In this document: piece after piece, positions 37,500-45,265 of the stretch
How the letters are laid out: every line of letters begins with the position of its first letter
Position numbering within the stretch: the stretch's first letter is position 1
From: CAZKYX01 sp964557125
GTDB lineage: Bacteria; Patescibacteriota; Microgenomatia; Levybacterales; GWA1-39-11
Length of the DNA: 64,000 nt
NCBI GenBank assembly: GCA_964557125.1
Contig: CAZKYX010000003.1
Location: 1 to 64,000, forward strand
Direction: 5' to 3'
Translations under genes and position numbers: made by a program
The notes under the pieces: model-generated
The model's input: only the letters and a program-made list of their open reading frames with translations
Told to the model about the DNA's origin: nothing
Database searches by the model: none

Positions 37500-38652
37500 A
37501 ATTCTCTCTCCCTTTCCTTATAAAACGCTCCGTTAAAACAAGAAGAAGTGAAACAGCAACCCCTCCAAAAATGAGATTGTTGAGAATTTGGGGAATGGGA
37601 GGATTCCAGTTGCCTGTATACAAGAACGGTATGTAATAAATGAGTCCTGTAATTGAAAGGACGAGAAGAGGAAAAAGAGCATACCCCCTCTTATACAATA
37701 GGCATGCAAATGGAATGGCATATAACAAATACCATGGTTGAAAATTCGTACGTAACGATGCAAGAATAATTGCAACAATCATTGATAGATAAGAAAGAAC
37801 AAGAAAGTCTGTCTTTTTCTTTTTTACTATGTAAACAATGAATGGTACAACGAGTAGTCCTGTTGCAAATTTCACAAGAATTGAGGCAAGAAGTGCAATA
37901 ATCGAGTTAATCCGTTGATTCATGAATAGAAAGTAGACCCCAGCAAGTGACAATGCAATCATAACGATATCATTGTGTGAAGAAGAAAGGCATTCAATTA
38001 ACACCAAGGGATTAAACGCAAAGAGAACCAACGGAAGAAGTGAGTGCTCTTTATCATGCAGTTTTGTGATTCTTTCAATAAGCAGGCAAGAAAGTAAAAA
38101 GCACCCTGCAATAAATAGTTTGAATAAAAAATACGTAACGATAAAAATTTTCATTCCAGCATATGAAAATGGAATGGTAAGACCCAACCATAAAGGCCCA
38201 TATGGATATACTCTGTGGGTCCACCTCATAAAAGAAAGCATTGGGTCACTAGGAAAATCGAGAGCTTTATGCAAATAGGGATTTTGATGATAAAAAGTGA
38301 ATATCTTCGCGTCAAATATATAATTGAAAATATCGTATGACAATGCGTTGTATGAAAAAGTAAGAATTCCAGTAACTGAGAGTATCGTAACCCACACTAC
38401 TTTTCTTGATATTTTTTTCTTTTGAATAATCTTTATGGTATACAAATATGCTCCAAAAAGAATACATAATAAACCTATATATAAGGCTGTTGACAGTGGT
38501 CTCTGGAACCATCCAATGTATTGAAAGGCTGTTTCAATATCGCGCACTAGAGAAGCTCTTGAAAGTGTAAGTGAGAGATCAACTTGCGTGTATGAGTAAA
38601 GAAATAGAAGAATCGCACAGCAAATCCAAAAAATGGGGAACAGTCTTTTCAT
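37492..38652 (-). CDS. GT87-like polytopic mannosyltransferase-type protein
   Basis: Membrane protein of 386 aa, about ten helices. Signature residues: YDIFNYIFDAKIFTFYHQNPYLHKAL, YPYGPLWLGL, then FNPLVLIECLSSSHNDIVM and LVKFATGLLVVPF. The NPY / S-H-N-D / K-x-P order is shared with the gene at 10664 and with actinobacterial polyprenol-phosphate-mannose-dependent mannosyltransferases, where the acidic residues of the first loop are catalytic. The start at ATG 38652 (MKRLFPIF) puts a basic N-terminus before the first helix. Confidence 0.75.
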   Translation of the reverse strand: MKRLFPIFWICCAILLFLYSYTQVDLSLTLSRASLVRDIETAFQYIGWFQRPLSTALYIGLLCILFGAYLYTIKIIQKKKISRKVVWVTILSVTGILTFSYNALSYDIFNYIFDAKIFTFYHQNPYLHKALDFPSDPMLSFMRWTHRVYPYGPLWLGLTIPFSYAGMKIFIVTYFLFKLFIAGCFLLSCLLIERITKLHDKEHSLLPLVLFAFNPLVLIECLSSSHNDIVMIALSLAGVYFLFMNQRINSIIALLASILVKFATGLLVVPFIVYIVKKKKTDFLVLSYLSMIVAIILASLRTNFQPWYLLYAIPFACLLYKRGYALFPLLVLSITGLIYYIPFLYTGNWNPPIPQILNNLIFGGVAVSLLLVLTERFIRKGRENLL

Positions 38653-38675
38653 AATTATATATTCAATAGAATTAT

Positions 38676-38763
38676 CTACAACCTACAACCTAAAACCTAA
38701 AACCCGCCGGGCAGAGCCCTCCTCCGGACAGAGTCCTTCTGGACGGCGTCTGGGCGGCGCCTA
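38676..38763. repeat. 7-bp tandem repeat plus four GC mini-hairpins
   Basis: Four 7-bp units (CTACAAC twice, CTAAAAC twice; 38676-38703) are followed by four GC-rich mini-palindromes with 3-nt centres: GGGC-AGA-GCCC (38709), GGAC-AGA-GTCC (38726), GAC-GGC-GTC (38742) and GGC-GGC-GCC (38753). The last includes the stop codon region of the GT2 gene. The block is far richer in G+C than its surroundings. It could act as a transcriptional pause/terminator or be a small repetitive element. Confidence 0.6.
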
Positions 38764-39519
38764 GTCATACACTTTTCTTAAGATATTTCTTTTAATTCTG
38801 AGAAGATCCAAAAACCCATCAATCGAGTCTTTTATGGGACTCACCCTTCGTGTTTCTACATAGAGCCATTCGACAGGCACTTCCTTTATTTTGTAACCCC
38901 TCTTATCAGCAAGGTACAGTAATTCAATATCAAACCCAGCTGTAACTGAGGAGCCATGAATGCTTTTAAAACCATTGTGAACACTTCTAATCTTGTTAAA
39001 AATTTCACGTGCAGCCTTTTTCGTAAATAGCTTAAATCCACACTGAGTATCATTAATTTCACCTATTCCAACAAGAATAGTGCGCGAGACCATCATTCCC
39101 TTAGCCATAACTTTGCGTGTCAGTGGCGCTCCTTTTCTTACACCCTTTCGAGAACCAATAACAATATCAAAGTCTTTGCCCAAGAAAGGCAAGAGTTTTT
39201 CTATTTCCTCAATGGGTGTTGCTTGATCCATATCAGTAAAAAGCACAAAGTCGCCTTTTGCCTCCAGAACTCCAGTAGTTACTGCCGCAGCCTTTCCACT
39301 GTGAGCACCTTCAATAACACGAAACTTTGAGTTTTCTTTTGAAAATTTCTTAACAAATTCCATGCTGCCATCAGAAGAACCATCATCAACAACAATAACT
39401 TCATACCTGTACTTTTGCTTTTCGAGGTATGTTTGTACTTTATTGAGTATTCCTTTTTGCAAGTTTCCCATTTCGTTGTATGAAGGGATAACTATTGAGA
39501 GGAGAAAGTTTTCTTGCAT
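38761..39519 (-). CDS. GT2 dolichyl-phosphate glucosyltransferase-like (ALG5/DPG synthase type)
   Basis: GT-A glycosyltransferase of 252 aa: LLSIVIPSYNEMGNLQKGIL, VVDDGSSDGSMEFV, HSGKAAAVTTGVLEAKGDFVLFTDMDQAT (D-M-D metal site), then NDTQCGFKLFTKKAAREIF and GFDIELLYLADKRGYKIKEVPVEW. This matches polyprenyl-phosphate glucose synthases. It is the first gene of the 39-kb glycan run and probably makes the donor used by downstream GT-C enzymes. It starts from a near-consensus promoter with no leader. Confidence 0.88.
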   Translation of the reverse strand: MQENFLLSIVIPSYNEMGNLQKGILNKVQTYLEKQKYRYEVIVVDDGSSDGSMEFVKKFSKENSKFRVIEGAHSGKAAAVTTGVLEAKGDFVLFTDMDQATPIEEIEKLLPFLGKDFDIVIGSRKGVRKGAPLTRKVMAKGMMVSRTILVGIGEINDTQCGFKLFTKKAAREIFNKIRSVHNGFKSIHGSSVTAGFDIELLYLADKRGYKIKEVPVEWLYVETRRVSPIKDSIDGFLDLLRIKRNILRKVYD

Positions 39520-39554
39520 GAGTTAATTATATACAACTTGAGATTTAAAGTGAA
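39520..39554 (-). promoter_or_regulatory. Promoter heading the glycan gene run
   Basis: Minus strand TTCACT (39554-39549), 17-bp spacer, TATAAT (39531-39526), 6 nt, then ATG 39519. Perfect -10 and 4 of 6 -35 bases. The predicted transcription start is the A of the ATG, so the mRNA is leaderless; no Shine-Dalgarno sequence is present. Confidence 0.65.
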
Positions 39555-39571
39555 CCTATTTGTAAGTCATT

Positions 39572-39994
39572 CTATGCTTCACACGTAAGGAGCTTAAGCC
39601 CAATTTGCTCGTCCAATGCTCGTTTAAGAGTAGTTTGAAAGGGAGTAATGAGCACCTCGCATGTTGCACTCACCGTTGCCTCTTTCAAATGACCCCCGTA
39701 ACATGCAAATGTGGTGTCTGCAATAACAGCGTGTGCATGTAAAAATGGCTTTTTATCAATAATTGAAATGTTTCCAATCAAATTCACGATTTCACATGCT
39801 CCAAATTTTTTAAATTCGTACTCTTTCCGGTCTGTGTAATAAAATCCGAGTTCTGCCTCACAAGCTCCGCCCAAACCATTAAAAAAACCAGACAGGATAT
39901 TCTCATCTTCACAAAACTGTGTGAGGCAAGTTATAACACTTTCATACTTATAGAGTCTAACAACATACCCTTTGTCGGTTTTTATAAATTTCAT
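39572..39994 (-). CDS. PCC/DUF296 (PPC) domain protein
   Basis: Protein of 140 aa that is essentially one plants-and-prokaryotes-conserved domain. The HAHAVIADTTFACYGGHL segment holds the His cluster that can bind metal in bacterial members, and GFFNGLGGACEAELGFY is the conserved beta-turn region. Bacterial PCC proteins form trimers; the plant AT-hook is absent, so DNA binding should not be assumed. It follows the C39-peptidase gene by 20 bp on the same strand and is probably co-transcribed. Function unknown. Confidence 0.75.
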   Translation of the reverse strand: MKFIKTDKGYVVRLYKYESVITCLTQFCEDENILSGFFNGLGGACEAELGFYYTDRKEYEFKKFGACEIVNLIGNISIIDKKPFLHAHAVIADTTFACYGGHLKEATVSATCEVLITPFQTTLKRALDEQIGLKLLTCEA

Positions 39995-40014
39995 ACTGTT
40001 CTTCGCGCGCTCTA

Positions 40015-40590
40015 TTAATATATCACTACCCCACTCTGACTAAAAGTCTTCCATTTTGCGTCAAAATATGCCCTTGGCCACACAACTTGTCCGATAAGTG
40101 GATCATTTACAATAATTGCTGAAGGATTGTCCTTTACTCCGACAAACCCGACGGCTACAACTGCATGCTCTCCTCTCACGCCAAAAATTGATTTACCTGC
40201 TTGCGTATTCCAGCTAACTGGTGAACCATTTGTGCTATAAACCCAGATGACAACGGGGTTACTACTTGCGATTTGATGCGTCAGTTGTCCAATTCCCCAA
40301 CCTCGAAAGTCTGTAGCTTGCCGGTAATTTCTTGCAACTCTAGCAATAGGCTCCCAGTACACACCATACCCATTTATCATTTGCCTTCCACTAACATTTC
40401 CAACAAACGCAGCATGCGGGTCACCCCATATCCCATCTTTTCTTGGAGTATTGTCTATTCCAACTTGAGAAATAATTGTGTCCTCGTCAAGCTTTACACC
40501 CTTAAACTCAAGCGCCATCTGAAGTGCAGCTATTTCACAAGATAGAGAGTATTTCTGCAAATAGGCAGGCACCGCCAACTTAAACATCTC
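40015..40590 (-). CDS. C39-like cysteine peptidase domain (3' part of a gap-split gene)
   Basis: About 190 codons ending in TAA. KLAVPAYLQKYSLSCEIAALQMAL contains the expected nucleophile Cys; FGVRGEHAVVAVGF holds the catalytic His, and IIVNDPLIGQVVWP the Asp/Asn with the typical NDP. This is Peptidase_C39_2, whose members cleave peptides or act as cell-wall/bacteriocin-type peptidases. The open frame reaches the N gap without a start codon, so the N-terminus lies upstream. The fragment at 40691-41368 is most likely the rest of the same gene, placing the peptidase outside the membrane. Confidence 0.75.
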   Translation of the reverse strand, partial: EMFKLAVPAYLQKYSLSCEIAALQMALEFKGVKLDEDTIISQVGIDNTPRKDGIWGDPHAAFVGNVSGRQMINGYGVYWEPIARVARNYRQATDFRGWGIGQLTHQIASSNPVVIWVYSTNGSPVSWNTQAGKSIFGVRGEHAVVAVGFVGVKDNPSAIIVNDPLIGQVVWPRAYFDAKWKTFSQSGVVIY

Positions 40591-40690
40591 NNNNNNNNNN
40601 NNNNNNNNNNNNNNNNNNNNNNNNNNNNNNNNNNNNNNNNNNNNNNNNNNNNNNNNNNNNNNNNNNNNNNNNNNNNNNNNNNNNNNNNNN
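40591..40690. other. Assembly gap (100 N)
   Basis: A run of exactly 100 N, the conventional placeholder for a scaffold gap of unknown length. The open frames on either side are out of phase by one base across the 100 N, which is uninformative because the true length is unknown. Confidence 0.98.
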
Positions 40691-41368
40691 CGCACTCGGA
40701 TTTAATTTGAAATCAAATTCGCTAACGTCTTCATTTGGCGAGGAAAGGCTCACTTTGATAGGCATAGTTATTTCAACTTTTTTACTTCCTTTTTGCGGCG
40801 TGACACTCGCAACTCGAGGTGACTTCTGAGACTTAAAACTAAAAATGTATGAAGAAGGGTTGGTAAGTGGAATAAGGTTTGTAATATTTCGAATACTTAC
40901 CGTGTAAGTTGTATCCGGAGCAAAAGTTGTTGTTGGATGAAAAACCACTTTCCTATATAAATGTGTCGAATAGAGCGAGTCTTCAAAGACCCAAACTCCC
41001 GCAACATCAGGATTGATGAATTTTTGAAGTGAAGCTCTATCAACTGGTCTGTCAAAAAACACCTCTATCCTGCTATCCTTTTTAGATATTTCTTTCATGT
41101 TTGGACTTGTTGATGCCACCCGAGGTTGAGGCAGCAGCCAAAAAGAAAGTAAAGCAAAAAATGTTATGCTAAATGCAACCTTTAGTCCAATTGAGATGAG
41201 GATAACTAATTTTAGCTTATGCTTTAGCTGCAGCGGCTTTTTAATGTAATGAAAAATAATATACAGAACAGTTAAGAGGAGAAAGAAAACAAGAAAATAA
41301 ATAGTGATAATTTCTGGTGAAACTAAAGGGCTACCCACAACTGTCCCATATCCATTTACTTGCTCCAT
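40691..41368 (-). CDS. Membrane-anchored protein with bacterial Ig-like (Big_5) domain, 5' part of a gap-split gene
   Basis: 226 codons visible from ATG 41368. Two hydrophobic helices (about residues 20-42 and 55-80) precede an extracytoplasmic region starting PRVASTSPNMKEISKKDSRIEVFFDRPVD and AGVWVFEDS...YRKVVFHPTTTFAPDTTYTVSI, the Big_5 pattern, and then a second repeat opening SPRVASVTPQKGSKKVEI. The frame runs into the N gap. Combined with the fragment at 40015 it gives a plausible architecture: two helices, Ig-like repeats, C39 peptidase. The promoter TACAAT ends 6 nt before the start codon. Confidence 0.75.
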
Positions 41369-41380
41369 GTAATAATTGTA
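41369..41380 (-). promoter_or_regulatory. -10 element of the Big_5/C39 gene
   Basis: Minus strand TACAAT (41380-41375), 6 nt, ATG 41368. No convincing -35. Same geometry as other predicted leaderless starts in this window. Confidence 0.45.
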
Positions 41381-41408
41381 TCTTAAAGACTATCCAAACT
41401 TGTAGAGG

Positions 41409-42008
41409 CTAGATACTATCATTCTCAGGCTCTAAAATATGTTTTCGAAACACCTGTTCTGATTTGTCCACGTCAGGAAGCAGTTCTTCAAGAATTTTTT
41501 GATATTTCATTGGATTGTGAATTAGGTAGAGATATACATATTTCTCTTTTGTCCAGTTAAAAAGCTTAAGAGTACCAAAGTTAAATAGTCTCCCTAGAAT
41601 ACCTTGCTCTAATTTAACAGAACCTATATGTTCAAAAATATGTCTCTCTTCCTTTTTGAAGAAAAATCCTTTTTTGTAAATCACCTCTCCCGTTGTAATT
41701 TCATAATATTCGTTGAGCCATTGAATAATGACGCAAATCATAACAGTAAGTTTTACTGTTACAAGCATTAAAAAAAAGGGAATGTTGAAAAGAATACTAT
41801 TGTCTCCCAATCGCTCTTTTACGGAAGGCTCCAAAACCAAACTCAAAAAAACAATCAGACCGATAGCTGCAATTATTTCAATTGCAACTAGTCTCAAATG
41901 GAGAAAGAAAATACTTTGCCTAATAGTAACGTGAGAAACAATAATTTTCTTCTCCTTATCAACATGCACCACCCCCAACATTTTTTCCTTGTATTCAAGA
42001 CTCGTCAT
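41409..42008 (-). CDS. Bacterial PH domain (bPH_2/DUF304) membrane protein
   Basis: Protein of 199 aa. Two hydrophobic segments (about residues 37-57 and 75-97) are followed by the cytosolic bPH_2 domain: EYYEITTGEVIYKKGFFFKKEERHIFEHIGSVKLEQGILGRLFNFGTLKLF, closely matching the family, where the last segment is a hallmark. The charged C-terminal tail of about 45 residues is lineage specific. A possible -10 (TACAAT) lies 10 nt before the start codon. Bacterial PH-domain membrane proteins are often linked to envelope or transport functions, but no role can be assigned here. Confidence 0.8.
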   Translation of the reverse strand: MTSLEYKEKMLGVVHVDKEKKIIVSHVTIRQSIFFLHLRLVAIEIIAAIGLIVFLSLVLEPSVKERLGDNSILFNIPFFLMLVTVKLTVMICVIIQWLNEYYEITTGEVIYKKGFFFKKEERHIFEHIGSVKLEQGILGRLFNFGTLKLFNWTKEKYVYLYLIHNPMKYQKILEELLPDVDKSEQVFRKHILEPENDSI

Positions 42009-42061
42009 ATCTTTACTTATTGTAGTTACCTACTCAACAAAAACGCAAGTGACTTATACAT

Positions 42062-42226
42062 TTAGCTTTCTGCTTTTTGAGCATCAACGATTGGATGAAC
42101 CTCTTCCCCAATATCCTGTCCTTCCAAAATACTCATCGCTACAAGTTGGCTGTTTACACCTGTATGAAGCACTTTCCTATAATTAGTATTGTCTTTCGTT
42201 AGTTTTATTATATCTTCTGCAAACAT
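42062..42226 (-). pseudogene. Truncated cupin-domain protein (N-terminal fragment)
   Basis: 54 codons from ATG 42226, which is preceded by a strong Shine-Dalgarno sequence (AGGAGGTG). FRKVLHTG-like residues followed by NSQLVAMSILEGQDIGEEVHPIVD match the first beta-strands of single-domain cupins of about 110-120 aa. The reading frame then ends DAQKAES-stop just where the cupin motif-1 histidines should continue. About half the barrel is missing, so it cannot fold as a normal cupin. The frame is open upstream to 42304, but the ribosome site favours 42226. It lies between ppsA and the PH-domain gene. Confidence 0.6.
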
Positions 42227-42335
42227 ACTTTTTTCACCTCCTCGGCATAACGTTATTTCAAATTCAATAGTACACCTTGCATTTGCAAAGAGCATTGATA
42301 TCAATCATGGGAATAAGGTGATGCAAATCAAGAAG

Positions 42336-44792
42336 CTAGTGGCCAAGACTTTGTTCGACTTCTTTAACTTTAATAGCTGTTTTGAGAACTGTATCAGGAT
42401 TAAGAGAAATAGAATCTATTCCCTCCCTGACTAAAAATTCTGCAAGATCTGGAAAATCTGAGGGACCTTGTCCACAAATTCCAACTTTTAGCCCTGCTGC
42501 GTGAGCTTTCTGAATGAGAGTTGAAATCAAAATATGAACCGCTGGACTATTTTCATTTCCAATGTGGGCTATGAGCTTTGAATCTCTATCAAGCCCCAAT
42601 GTAAGCTGGGTGAGATCATTGGAACCGATTGAAAAACCGTCAAATATTTTCGCGAATTCCTCAACGAGGAGAATATTTGAAGGAATTTCAGCCATAACCC
42701 ATACATGTAAATTCTCATCCATCTTTTCTGTATTAACCATGTTCTTTGCTTTATCATGAACAAGTCCGTTGCTAGTCATTTCCTCAAGCACTTTTGCACC
42801 CTCCTCCGGAGTTCTGCAGAAAGGAATCATAACTTGGAGATTGTAAAGCCCAAATTCATTTCTCACCTTCTTGATTGCTTCACATTCAAGCGCAAATGCA
42901 TTTGCAAATTGTGGGTCGGTGTAACGACTAGCACCACGCCACCCTATCATTGGGTTTTCTTCATGAGGCTCGTAATCTTTGCCTCCAATGAGATTTGCGT
43001 ATTCATTTGACTTAAAATCACTAAATCGTAATAACACTTCATGCGGATAGAAGGCTGCTGCAATAAGCGCAATTCCATAAGCAAGCTTATCTATATAATA
43101 GTTAACTTTATTGTCGTACCCCACAGTAATGGCGTCTATCTGATTTTTGACATCCTGATTTTCTAACGCATCATAATTAAGCAATGCATTCGGATGAATT
43201 TTTATAAAATTTGAAATAATAAATTCCTCACGGGCAAGACCAACCCCCATATTTGGAATGAAAGCATAATTAAATACCAAATCAGGACTTGCAACTATCA
43301 TTTTTATTTCAGTTTTTGGAAGTTCAAAATTGGTAAGATCTGTAGTGTCAACCCGAAACTTTAATAGTCCTTCATAAACATTTCCGACTTCACCATCAGA
43401 ACAGGATACTGTAACCTCATTCCCATTTGGCAATGCAGTTGTGGCATTACCGCATCCCACAATTGCAGGAATTCCCAATTCGCGACTAACAATTGCCGCA
43501 TGACTGGTTCTTCCACCTGAATTTGTAACTATTGCGCTAGCAATTTTCATAATTGGTTCCCAATCAGGATCTGTTATTTCCGCGACCAACACTTCCCCCG
43601 GCTGAAATTCGGAAAGCTGACTTGGGTCTTTAATATAATGCACTTTCCCTTGACCAATTTTTCTTCCAACTGAAGCACCGTGCGTAAGTACTTTTCCTTT
43701 TTCTTCTAATATATAGTCTTCAAGAACCGTCGTGCTCTTCTTAGCTTGCACAGTCTCAGGTCTCGCCTGAACAATATAGAGTTCGTTATCTACACCATCA
43801 AATGCCCATTCGATATCCATTGGTTTTTGATAGTGATCTTCTATCATCATTCCCCATCGAGCAAGTTTTAAAATATGCTCTTCAGAAAGAACAAACATGC
43901 TCCTTTCATTTGGTGCAACCTGAACATCTTTTGTAGGTACCGACCCCTCTGTTGAATAAATTAATTTTTTCTCCTTACTTCCAAGCTTTTTACTTATAAT
44001 TGAACGAAAGCCCTTTCTAAGTGTGGGCTTGAATACAACAAACTCATCAGGTGTTACAATACCCTTCACAACATACTCTCCAAGTCCCCATGCTGCATTA
44101 ATAAGTATCACATCCTTAAAACCACTATCAGAGTCGAGCGTAAACATAACACCGCTTGCACCCCTGTCAGACCGTGCCATTTTCTGAACCGAAACTGATA
44201 ATGCAACTTTGAAATGGTCGAAATGCTGATCAACCCTGTATGAAATAGCGCGATTTGTGAACAGAGAAGCGAATGCTTTTTTTACTGCCTCAAGTAAATC
44301 GTGCTCTCCTCGTATGTTAAGGTATGACTCTTGTTGTCCGGCAAATGATGCATCCGGCAAGTCCTCTGCAGTTGCTGATGACCTAACCGCCACATCAGCA
44401 TCCCCTTCCAAGTTAAGTTTGTTGCTTAACTCGTGGTACGCACCATAAATAGCAGATGTTAATTCCTCAGGAAAGGGAGCTGAAGTGATAAGATCTCTAA
44501 CTTTTCTGCCTGCTTCTTCCAAAGATTTAATATCACTTGTATTAAGGCCTTCAAGCGCTTCATGAATTTTTGTATCTAAATTGTTCTTCTCAATAAAATA
44601 TCTATATGAATATGCAGTTATCGCAAATCCATAGGGGACTTGAATTTTTTCACCGGGAAATATTTCACTCGTTGTGTGGGATAGATTCTGAAACATCTCG
44701 CCCAAATTAGCATTTTTGCCCCCAACAAGAGGTATATCGTCTTTATTTATTTCGTCAAACCAAAGAACGTAATATTTTGATTTATCTTCCAT
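42336..44792 (-). CDS. ppsA: Phosphoenolpyruvate synthase
   Basis: 818-aa enzyme converting pyruvate, ATP and water to phosphoenolpyruvate, AMP and phosphate, cytosolic. Order: N-terminal ATP-grasp pyruvate-binding domain (GGKNANLGEMFQNL at 24-37, VAVRSSATAEDLPDASFAGQQ at 135-155), swivelling phosphohistidine domain (GGRTSHAAIVSRELGIPAIVG, H431), and C-terminal PEP-binding TIM barrel with the catalytic Cys in GICGQGPSD. Length is normal for PpsA. In a CPR cell with partial glycolysis it could work in gluconeogenesis or run as a PEP/pyruvate balance point. GATAAT lies 7 nt before the start codon, suggesting a short or absent leader. It is divergent from the gene at 44912. Confidence 0.93.
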   Translation of the reverse strand: MEDKSKYYVLWFDEINKDDIPLVGGKNANLGEMFQNLSHTTSEIFPGEKIQVPYGFAITAYSYRYFIEKNNLDTKIHEALEGLNTSDIKSLEEAGRKVRDLITSAPFPEELTSAIYGAYHELSNKLNLEGDADVAVRSSATAEDLPDASFAGQQESYLNIRGEHDLLEAVKKAFASLFTNRAISYRVDQHFDHFKVALSVSVQKMARSDRGASGVMFTLDSDSGFKDVILINAAWGLGEYVVKGIVTPDEFVVFKPTLRKGFRSIISKKLGSKEKKLIYSTEGSVPTKDVQVAPNERSMFVLSEEHILKLARWGMMIEDHYQKPMDIEWAFDGVDNELYIVQARPETVQAKKSTTVLEDYILEEKGKVLTHGASVGRKIGQGKVHYIKDPSQLSEFQPGEVLVAEITDPDWEPIMKIASAIVTNSGGRTSHAAIVSRELGIPAIVGCGNATTALPNGNEVTVSCSDGEVGNVYEGLLKFRVDTTDLTNFELPKTEIKMIVASPDLVFNYAFIPNMGVGLAREEFIISNFIKIHPNALLNYDALENQDVKNQIDAITVGYDNKVNYYIDKLAYGIALIAAAFYPHEVLLRFSDFKSNEYANLIGGKDYEPHEENPMIGWRGASRYTDPQFANAFALECEAIKKVRNEFGLYNLQVMIPFCRTPEEGAKVLEEMTSNGLVHDKAKNMVNTEKMDENLHVWVMAEIPSNILLVEEFAKIFDGFSIGSNDLTQLTLGLDRDSKLIAHIGNENSPAVHILISTLIQKAHAAGLKVGICGQGPSDFPDLAEFLVREGIDSISLNPDTVLKTAIKVKEVEQSLGH

Positions 44793-44863
44793 AAGTCACA
44801 TTATCTTTATCCATTTTCCAGTTTACTATATTCACTAGCTATGATGTCAATCATTATATCAAT

Positions 44864-44905
44864 GTGATTCAAATCAATGAATATTCAACACTAAATACTT
44901 ATTGT
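44864..44905 (+). promoter_or_regulatory. FNR-type box at -41.5 and -10 element
   Basis: GTGAT-TCAA-ATCAA (44864-44877) differs at one base from the FNR consensus TTGAT-N4-ATCAA. Its centre is 41.5 bp upstream of the A of ATG 44912, the class-II activation position if the transcript is leaderless. A weak -10, TATTGT (44900-44905), ends 6 nt before that ATG. The FNR-like regulator gene lies just downstream (45262-45909). The box is also 78 bp upstream of ppsA on the other strand. Confidence 0.5.
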
Positions 44906-44911
44906 TAAGTT

Positions 44912-45265
44912 ATGATTCAACTTATTGGTGAAGGGTTATACAAATTAATCGAAACACGTAATTTAACTAAAATTCTCACACTTGGGCAGAAAGATTCGTA
45001 TGCCTGGGTAAGCGCAGGCGGCATTGGGGAAATTTTAGTTAATACTGAAAAAATATTCATGCCTTTTCACGTATTGTCTTCGGGAAAATACCGAATATAT
45101 CAAGTGAAAGATGAGCCGAAGTTAACCGATTTGGTTCATTTAGAACTTTTTGTGGGAGAAGGAAACTGGCAAGGATATTTACTCCCAACCGGACTTCCAA
45201 ACGCAGATGATAAGAGAAACCGAATTATCTCAACAAAAGAAATTATCACTAAATCAACACACTAG
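44912..45265 (+). CDS. Hypothetical protein, putative target of the adjacent FNR-like regulator
   Basis: 117-aa soluble protein, MIQLIGEGLYKLIETRNLTKIL at the start and LVHLELFVGEGNWQGYLLPTGLPNADDKRNRI near the end. No family recognised; the mixed alpha/beta composition with no Cys and no signal peptide suggests a small cytosolic domain. Its stop overlaps the stop of the convergent regulator gene by 4 bp. The upstream FNR-type box suggests it is activated by that regulator. It is not a shadow: it has its own promoter signals and normal codon use. Confidence 0.6.
   Translation: MIQLIGEGLYKLIETRNLTKILTLGQKDSYAWVSAGGIGEILVNTEKIFMPFHVLSSGKYRIYQVKDEPKLTDLVHLELFVGEGNWQGYLLPTGLPNADDKRNRIISTKEIITKSTH

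Noticed and set aside
40580..40710. Reading frames running through the N gap
   Set aside because: Translation through N is an artefact; only the sequenced parts on each side were annotated.
42295..42304. TTGATATCAA palindrome as a second FNR box
   Set aside because: The half-sites are directly joined without the 4-bp spacer an FNR-type dimer needs; left as coincidence.
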